DNA from: JABFRJ01 sp031365465
GTDB lineage: Bacteria; Pseudomonadota; Alphaproteobacteria; Rhizobiales; Hyphomicrobiaceae
Reading direction: 5' to 3'
DNA length: 10,956 bases
Assembly (NCBI GenBank): GCA_031365465.1
Contig: JANLYD010000369.1
Coordinates: 1-10,956, forward strand
Part shown: in pieces, positions 7,098-10,956 of the stretch
How positions within the stretch are numbered: position 1 is the first letter of the stretch
Layout: every line of letters begins with the position of its first letter
The notes under the pieces: generated by a model
Seen by the model: only the letters and a program-made list of their open reading frames with translations
Told to the model about the DNA's origin: nothing
Database searches by the model: none
Position numbers and translations under genes: made by a program

Positions 7098-9517
7098 GCC
7101 CTCGGAGCCGGACGTGAAGAGGACACGGCGGGGTCGCCGGGTTTGCTCTGAACCTGCGCCGTGTCGCGCGCAATCAACCCCTTGATCTTGTCCAGCGGGG
7201 TGATGGTAGTCCGCACATCCTCAAGAAAAACGAACTTGATACCACCTCCGGCCAGGTCGTCGACCAGTTTATCCATGCGGCCCTTCTCGATGAAGGTCCG
7301 CGACGTCAGGATAACTTTGATTTCGGCGGCGGTGCAGGCAGCCCGTATGCTCAGAAGGCCGGCCGAAAAGTTGATCATCGCGGGCACGCGCCCGATGCCC
7401 CATAACGCGGTGATCACGACCGCAACGCCGGCCGAGTTGGGAAGCATGACGCCGATGTTTCCGCCGATCGGTGCCAATGCGGTAAGTTTCAGCCCCAGCA
7501 CCTGGGCACCAACAACCAGCTTTTTCATCGAAAGCTTAGTGCCCATCGGATCTTCGATCGCGACCTTGGCTGACGATTTGATATTCTTGGCATCGACCAG
7601 AGCCGCAAACATCGTGCGATCCGTCTTGGCGGTTGCGACGGCGGTATCGACCAGCATGTCCTGCAACGCGCGGCCAGCCGCCATGCGGCGCGCCTTGCCC
7701 TTCAACGCGGGATCGAGCGCTAACTTGCGCGGCGGCAGAAACGTGAGCGTCACCTTCGGGAACAGCGATTTCTTGATCTGCGTCGGCCGCAGATAGCTCC
7801 AGATCTTGGCGCGCTCGGCACCGTCGACGCGACACGGCACGATCCAGGCTTGCGACTTGTCGGCAATCATGCCGGCGCCGTCATAAGCTTTCATGAGTTG
7901 GCCGGTGGTGGTTATGCGGCCCTCGGGAAAAATAACGACCGTCTGGCCGGACTTGACGGTGTTGACGAGACCGCGTGTAGCCAGCGGCTTCGTCGGATCT
8001 AGCGCGTAGTGCTTGACTAGGCGCAAAAACGGCTTGATCCATCGCGTTTCAGAAATCTGGGTGTTGACGGCAAACGTCGCGTGGCCGGGCAGTATCGAAT
8101 GCAGCATCGGCGCTTCGAGCATGCTCACGTGGTTCGGCGCGATGATGGTGGGATCGCCCTCTTTCGGCAGATATTCGAGACCTTTGACCTCTAGGTCGTA
8201 GGCGAGTTGAAAGATACCGCGCCCGAAATCCCGGACGCCCTCCTGACCCCAGAGGCGCGTGACGATACCGGCAACAGCCAGCGTCGCGACCCCGAGCAAA
8301 GAGAACAGCACCCACAGCGGCGTTTCCAGCAACTGCAGCACGGCAAGCAGCGCCCCGCCCGTCGTCATGTAGGCCGCATTCATGACGTTGACTGCGGCGA
8401 CCACACGAGCGCGCCGGTCGGCTTGTGCCCAGCTTTGAACGGCGGCAAAAGCCGGCACGATGAAGAGCCCACCACCGATGGCCAACATGAACAAGCTGCC
8501 TAGGAAGACGATGCCGCGTTTGGAGGTCGCAAAATCCTGCACGACGATGTCCGTGGCCGGACGCACGACCCAGAACGCGAGTGCGGCCAATATCAGCGCG
8601 GCCAGCCCCATCAGAACTGCGCCGAGGGGCACAAGCGCCAAATTGGGGCGCGAGTGACTGGCGCGCGCGGCCATCAGCGATCCGATGGCGATGCCGACGA
8701 CGAACGTCGAAAGTGACAGCGTGTAGACTGCCGGCGTGCCGCCGAGCGAGCTCTTCACCATGACAGGTAACAGCGACAGTGCGATTGCGCCGACAAGCCA
8801 GAACCACGAACAGATGTGCGCCCCTATTCGCATGCGCGGTTCAGCTTTGAGTTCGGCCAACAAACGAAAAGTCGACGCCAATGGATTGCGCGTGATCGCA
8901 ATCGCGGGCGCCGCTGCGCCACGCTGCGGGATCAGTGTGGCTGACAGCCAACAGATTGCGGCAAGCGCTAGTATGATTACGACGATCAATTCAGGGCTCT
9001 TGGCTTCCGTTACCGCAATGCCGCCGCCGATGGTGCCGAGCAAAATGGCCAAGAATGTCGCGCCCTCCACAAGGGCGTTACCGGATGCCAGTTCCTCGGT
9101 TTTCAAGGCTTCTGGTAGCAGGCCATATTTCACCGGTCCGAAGAGGGCACCGATGATGCCGAAGCCGAACAAGGCGGCGAACAGTACCGGCACTGAATGC
9201 GTGTAGAATCCAATGGCTGCCAACGCCGCAACCGGGATTTCGCCGAGCTTGATTGCGGCAGCCACGCGTCCTTTGTCGAACTTGTCGGCCAGCTCACCGC
9301 CCAGTGCCGAAAGGAAGAAGAAGGGCGCGATGAAAATCACACCGGCAAGCGTGTTGAGTTTGGCGCCCTCGTCCGGAGTGAACGCCGCAGTCGCGCCAAT
9401 TCCGAACAGCACCAGCATGCCCAGCGCGTTCTTCAAAAAGTTGTCGTTTAATGCCGAGCAGAACTGTGACCAGAACAGCGGCGCAAACCGGCGGCCTGAC
9501 ATCAAACGGCTGAGCAT
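6968..9517 (-). CDS. aas: Aas-like MFS/phospholipid acyltransferase/acyl-ACP synthetase, N-terminal part before a frameshift
   Basis: 849 residues in this frame; only about the first 798 are native. Start ATG 9517 has AGGAG seven bases upstream. Residues 10-420 are an MFS transporter of LplT type (signature F-C-S-A-L-N-D-N-F-L-K-N, many hydrophobic segments), expected to flip lysophospholipids inward. Residues 430-630 are a PlsC-type acyltransferase very like E. coli Aas (V-V-I-F-P-E-G-R-I-T-T-T-G at 527-539, Y-D-G-A-G), which re-acylates lysophospholipid. Its catalytic motif reads N-H-V-S-M-L-E, giving His463-X4-Glu468 where Asp is usual. From about 645 an AMP-binding domain begins, but after Val798 the frame turns to non-homologous Ser/Arg-rich residues and stops. 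The correct frame resumes one base off, so a G has been lost from an expected GTG GTC. The gene may be a recent pseudogene, a split gene still giving transporter plus acyltransferase, or a sequencing error. Confidence 0.88.
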   Translation of the reverse strand: MLSRLMSGRRFAPLFWSQFCSALNDNFLKNALGMLVLFGIGATAAFTPDEGAKLNTLAGVIFIAPFFFLSALGGELADKFDKGRVAAAIKLGEIPVAALAAIGFYTHSVPVLFAALFGFGIIGALFGPVKYGLLPEALKTEELASGNALVEGATFLAILLGTIGGGIAVTEAKSPELIVVIILALAAICWLSATLIPQRGAAAPAIAITRNPLASTFRLLAELKAEPRMRIGAHICSWFWLVGAIALSLLPVMVKSSLGGTPAVYTLSLSTFVVGIAIGSLMAARASHSRPNLALVPLGAVLMGLAALILAALAFWVVRPATDIVVQDFATSKRGIVFLGSLFMLAIGGGLFIVPAFAAVQSWAQADRRARVVAAVNVMNAAYMTTGGALLAVLQLLETPLWVLFSLLGVATLAVAGIVTRLWGQEGVRDFGRGIFQLAYDLEVKGLEYLPKEGDPTIIAPNHVSMLEAPMLHSILPGHATFAVNTQISETRWIKPFLRLVKHYALDPTKPLATRGLVNTVKSGQTVVIFPEGRITTTGQLMKAYDGAGMIADKSQAWIVPCRVDGAERAKIWSYLRPTQIKKSLFPKVTLTFLPPRKLALDPALKGKARRMAAGRALQDMLVDTAVATAKTDRTMFAALVDAKNIKSSAKVAIEDPMGTKLSMKKLVVGAQVLGLKLTALAPIGGNIGVMLPNSAGVAVVITALWGIGRVPAMINFSAGLLSIRAACTAAEIKVILTSRTFIEKGRMDKLVDDLAGGGIKFVFLEDVRTTITPLDKIKGLIARDTAQVQSKPGDPAVSSSRPAPRAWRKVWSSVTRTCCRTLLKHCAKSMPTAKTRSSMRCRCSIRLD

Positions 9518-9524
9518 GAAAGAA

Positions 9525-9529
9525 CTCCT
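9525..9529 (-). promoter_or_regulatory. Ribosome binding site of the Aas-like gene
   Basis: On the minus strand AGGAG stands seven bases before ATG 9517, favouring this ATG over the in-frame ATG five codons later. Confidence 0.7.
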
Positions 9530-9557
9530 GGAATCGGCCTGAAAGCAGCGGTGACTA

Positions 9558-9571
9558 TTTACGAGCGTAAA
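9558..9571. repeat. Inverted repeat TTTACG-AG-CGTAAA upstream of the Aas-like gene
   Basis: A perfect six-base inverted repeat with a two-base centre lies about 40 bases before the Aas-like start. The position fits an operator, but no clear promoter boxes are visible around it. Confidence 0.3.
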
Positions 9572-9649
9572 AGATCAACATTTACAAAGCATTGAGCATT
9601 GACCCGCAATCGAACGTAAAGTCGAACACGGTCAGCTCGGACTGCACGC

Positions 9650-9835
9650 TTATCTCGTCCCACAATGGTGGCCAAAGTGGCACCGGCAGTCCGACACGAG
9701 CGACGGCACTTCGCCGGCAGCCAGCCCCGTCGGCCATCCCGCGAGATGATGACGGCAATCGAGGTCGAGGCGCGTGGCCCGGCCAGCCGCTCCCAAAATC
9801 AATGTCGTAACGGCAGCGGCGAGTTTCGCAAGCAT
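9650..9835 (-). CDS. Possible small exported Cys/His-rich peptide, or remnant of a decayed secreted protein gene
   Basis: A 61-residue ORF from ATG 9835, with GGAG eight bases upstream and a good promoter candidate about 35 bases before it. Residues 1-20 (M-L-A-K-L-A-A-A-V-T-T-L-I-L-G-A-A-G) look like a signal peptide. The rest has nine Cys/His residues (Cys27, His29, His30, Cys50, Cys52, His53, His56, His57, Cys58). I recognise no family. In another frame of the same strand the DNA near 9670-9700 reads G-L-P-V-P-L-W-P-P-L, reminiscent of the G-L-P-V-P-R-F-V-S-L start of rhizobial exported SH3-domain proteins, so this may be a frameshifted relic of such a gene. The stop codon lies 132 bases before the Aas-like start. 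Confidence is low for either reading. Confidence 0.3.
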   Translation of the reverse strand: MLAKLAAAVTTLILGAAGRATRLDLDCRHHLAGWPTGLAAGEVPSLVSDCRCHFGHHCGTR

Positions 9836-9869
9836 GGCGCGGTCTCCAATTAGTTGAGTGAACATCGTA

Positions 9870-9886
9870 CAATATACACGATATTG
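9870..9886. promoter_or_regulatory. Perfect inverted repeat over the -10 box
   Basis: CAATAT-ACACG-ATATTG, six-base arms with a five-base centre, covers the -10 element of the minus-strand promoter. Its size and placement suit a repressor operator; the binding protein is unknown. Confidence 0.4.
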
Positions 9887-9898
9887 AACTGCGTTCAA
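9871..9898 (-). promoter_or_regulatory. Strong sigma-70 type promoter candidate, minus strand
   Basis: On the minus strand TTGAAC (9893-9898) and TATATT (9871-9876) are spaced 16 bases apart, matching 4 of 6 and 5 of 6 consensus positions. Transcription would start near 9863 and lead into the small peptide ORF and then the Aas-like block. It is the best promoter match I found in the window. Confidence 0.5.
9884..9898. promoter_or_regulatory. Perfect inverted repeat over the -35 box
   Basis: TTGAAC-TGC-GTTCAA, six-base arms with a three-base centre, covers the -35 element and overlaps the neighbouring repeat by three bases. Together the two repeats span the whole promoter core. Confidence 0.4.
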
Positions 9899-10014
9899 GC
9901 ATTCCGCGATCAAGATAGTGATTTTTTCACAGCGATACCCCGCTGCGCCTGACGGCCACACTCCGGCGAGGGGCCCAAACTGTGCTATCGCTCACCGGTC
10001 AAACGGAGATGACC
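9899..10014. other. Leader region of rnr
   Basis: This gap holds AGCGATA (9931-9937) and its complement TATCGCT (9986-9992), able to form a long-range stem in the rnr leader, plus GTGATTTTTTCAC near 9918-9930. GGAG at 10005-10008 is the ribosome site for rnr. No convincing plus-strand promoter was found. Confidence 0.35.
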
Positions 10015-10956
10015 ATGGCGCCTCGCGGCAAAGCCCCACAAATCAAAGCGTCCAAGGGTCCGTCGGCAATGCCGACGAAAGCGGACGTTCTCAAATTCAT
10101 CCAAAACGCAACTGAGACTGTCGGCAAACGGGAAATCGCCCGCGCTTTTTCGATCAAGGGCGAAAACCGCGTCGCGCTCAAGCAGCTGCTCCAAGAGATG
10201 ACCGACGCCGGGCAGCTTTCCGGCAACCGTTCATCGCTGCAGGAGAAGGGCCGGCTGCCGCCCATCGCCACGTTCGATATCGTCGCGCGTGACAAAGATG
10301 GGGACCTCGTCGCCGAACCGCAGGTCTGGAACGTGGAAGACGGCACAAAGCCGAAAGTGGTTGTCCGCATGCCGCGCAAGTCCGGCGGCAACGAGCGCTT
10401 CAACCTTGGCCAAGGCGACCGCATCCTTGCCCGCACCCTGCGCCTGAGTGGCGATCGCTACACCTACGCCGTGGAGCCGATCAAGAAGCTACCCAAAGAA
10501 CGCAGTCGTGCGCTCGGAATCTTCCGCGCTCACTTAAACAGCCACGGCGCGCAAGGCGGAGGCACGATCGAGCCGATCGACAAGAAGGAGATGCGGTCCT
10601 GGCCGGTCGATGCAGCGCACGCGGGCAACGCCAAGAACGGCGATCTCGTGCGCTTTGATCTTCTTCGTGGACGGCATGGAAACCCGAACGCAAAGATCGT
10701 CGAGAGCGTCGGCAATCCCGGCGATCAGCGGCAGATCTCCCTCATCGCCATCCACACCCACGGCATTCCCGACGAGTTCCCGGCGCGCGTGCTGGACGAG
10801 GTGAAGCATCTTCCGGCCCTCACCAACGACAAACGCCGCGATCTGACGAATATCCCGCTGCTCACGATCGATCCGGCCGACGCGCGCGACCACGACGACG
10901 CCGTCTACGCCACGGCGGATGGCGACACCGCCAACCCCGGCGGTTGGCGCGTCATC
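10015..10956 (+). CDS. rnr: Ribonuclease R (RNB-family 3'-5' exoribonuclease), N-terminal part
   Basis: The gene runs off the right edge; 314 residues are present out of the roughly 750 or more usual for the family. ATG 10015 is preferred over the in-frame ATG at 10009 because GGAG (10005-10008) is six bases from the first and touches the second. RNase R degrades structured RNA in the cytoplasm processively, in mRNA decay, rRNA quality control and tmRNA-linked turnover. Residues 20-80 form a winged-helix-like N-terminal region (T-K-A-D-V-L-K-F-I, G-K-R-E-I-A-R-A-F), followed by cold-shock-type beta domains (about 80-250). The catalytic RNB domain begins near 270, with T-I-D-P-A-D-A-R-D-H-D-D at 284-295 giving the metal-binding Asp286, Asp292, Asp294 and Asp295, equivalent to E. 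coli Asp272, Asp278, Asp280 and Asp281. It is divergent from the minus-strand lipid block; no topA is seen upstream. Confidence 0.93.
   Translation, partial: MAPRGKAPQIKASKGPSAMPTKADVLKFIQNATETVGKREIARAFSIKGENRVALKQLLQEMTDAGQLSGNRSSLQEKGRLPPIATFDIVARDKDGDLVAEPQVWNVEDGTKPKVVVRMPRKSGGNERFNLGQGDRILARTLRLSGDRYTYAVEPIKKLPKERSRALGIFRAHLNSHGAQGGGTIEPIDKKEMRSWPVDAAHAGNAKNGDLVRFDLLRGRHGNPNAKIVESVGNPGDQRQISLIAIHTHGIPDEFPARVLDEVKHLPALTNDKRRDLTNIPLLTIDPADARDHDDAVYATADGDTANPGGWRVI

Noticed and set aside
7095..7160. Programmed -1 frameshifting as the explanation for the split Aas-like gene
   Set aside because: No X-XXY-YYZ heptamer is in frame: the AAACCC nearby is read AAA CCC, not as slippery codons. 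Aas-like proteins of this type are normally made in one frame.

Overview
The window looks like chromosomal DNA of an alphaproteobacterium, most probably a Hyphomicrobiales (Rhizobiales) relative. This is inferred from the DksA core, which has the single-cysteine form usual in that class, the intracellular PHB depolymerase, the three-domain MFS/acyltransferase/acyl-ACP synthetase protein, the fairly high GC, and clear AGGAG or GGAG ribosome sites before TTG, GTG and ATG starts. I see no rRNA, tRNA, CRISPR array, insertion sequence or phage gene.

Layout. Positions 1-578 hold no gene I can support. On the plus strand follow an intracellular polyhydroxybutyrate depolymerase (phaZ, 579-2213, TTG start) with an extra C-terminal region, and a DksA-type transcription factor (2427-3506) whose core carries a roughly 210-residue Lys/Ala/Ser-rich N-terminal extension. 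Convergent to these is a minus-strand block. In transcription order it holds a possible small peptide ORF (9835-9650), a large Aas-like gene (9517-6075), a secreted alpha/beta hydrolase (6018-5035) and a secreted GHSLGG lipase-like protein (4870-3599). Divergent from this block, at the right edge, is the 5' part of ribonuclease R (rnr, from 10015, running off the window).

The Aas-like gene encodes a lysophospholipid-flippase-like MFS domain, a PlsC-type acyltransferase and an acyl-ACP synthetase. A one-base loss near 7123-7127, just upstream of the ATP-binding loop of the synthetase domain, splits it into two frames. Its acyltransferase motif also reads HX4E instead of HX4D.

How they may work together (inference): the minus-strand block joins envelope phospholipid repair with two exported serine hydrolases, so lipid or ester turnover in the periplasm is a reasonable theme. 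phaZ and dksA sit side by side on the plus strand and could link carbon-store mobilisation with the stringent response, but a terminator-like hairpin and a separate promoter candidate between them argue against one simple operon. The least ordinary items are the histone-like DksA extension with an A8 slippery run, the C-terminal extension of PhaZ, the frameshift in the Aas-like gene, and a strong minus-strand promoter overlapped by two perfect inverted repeats near 9870-9898.
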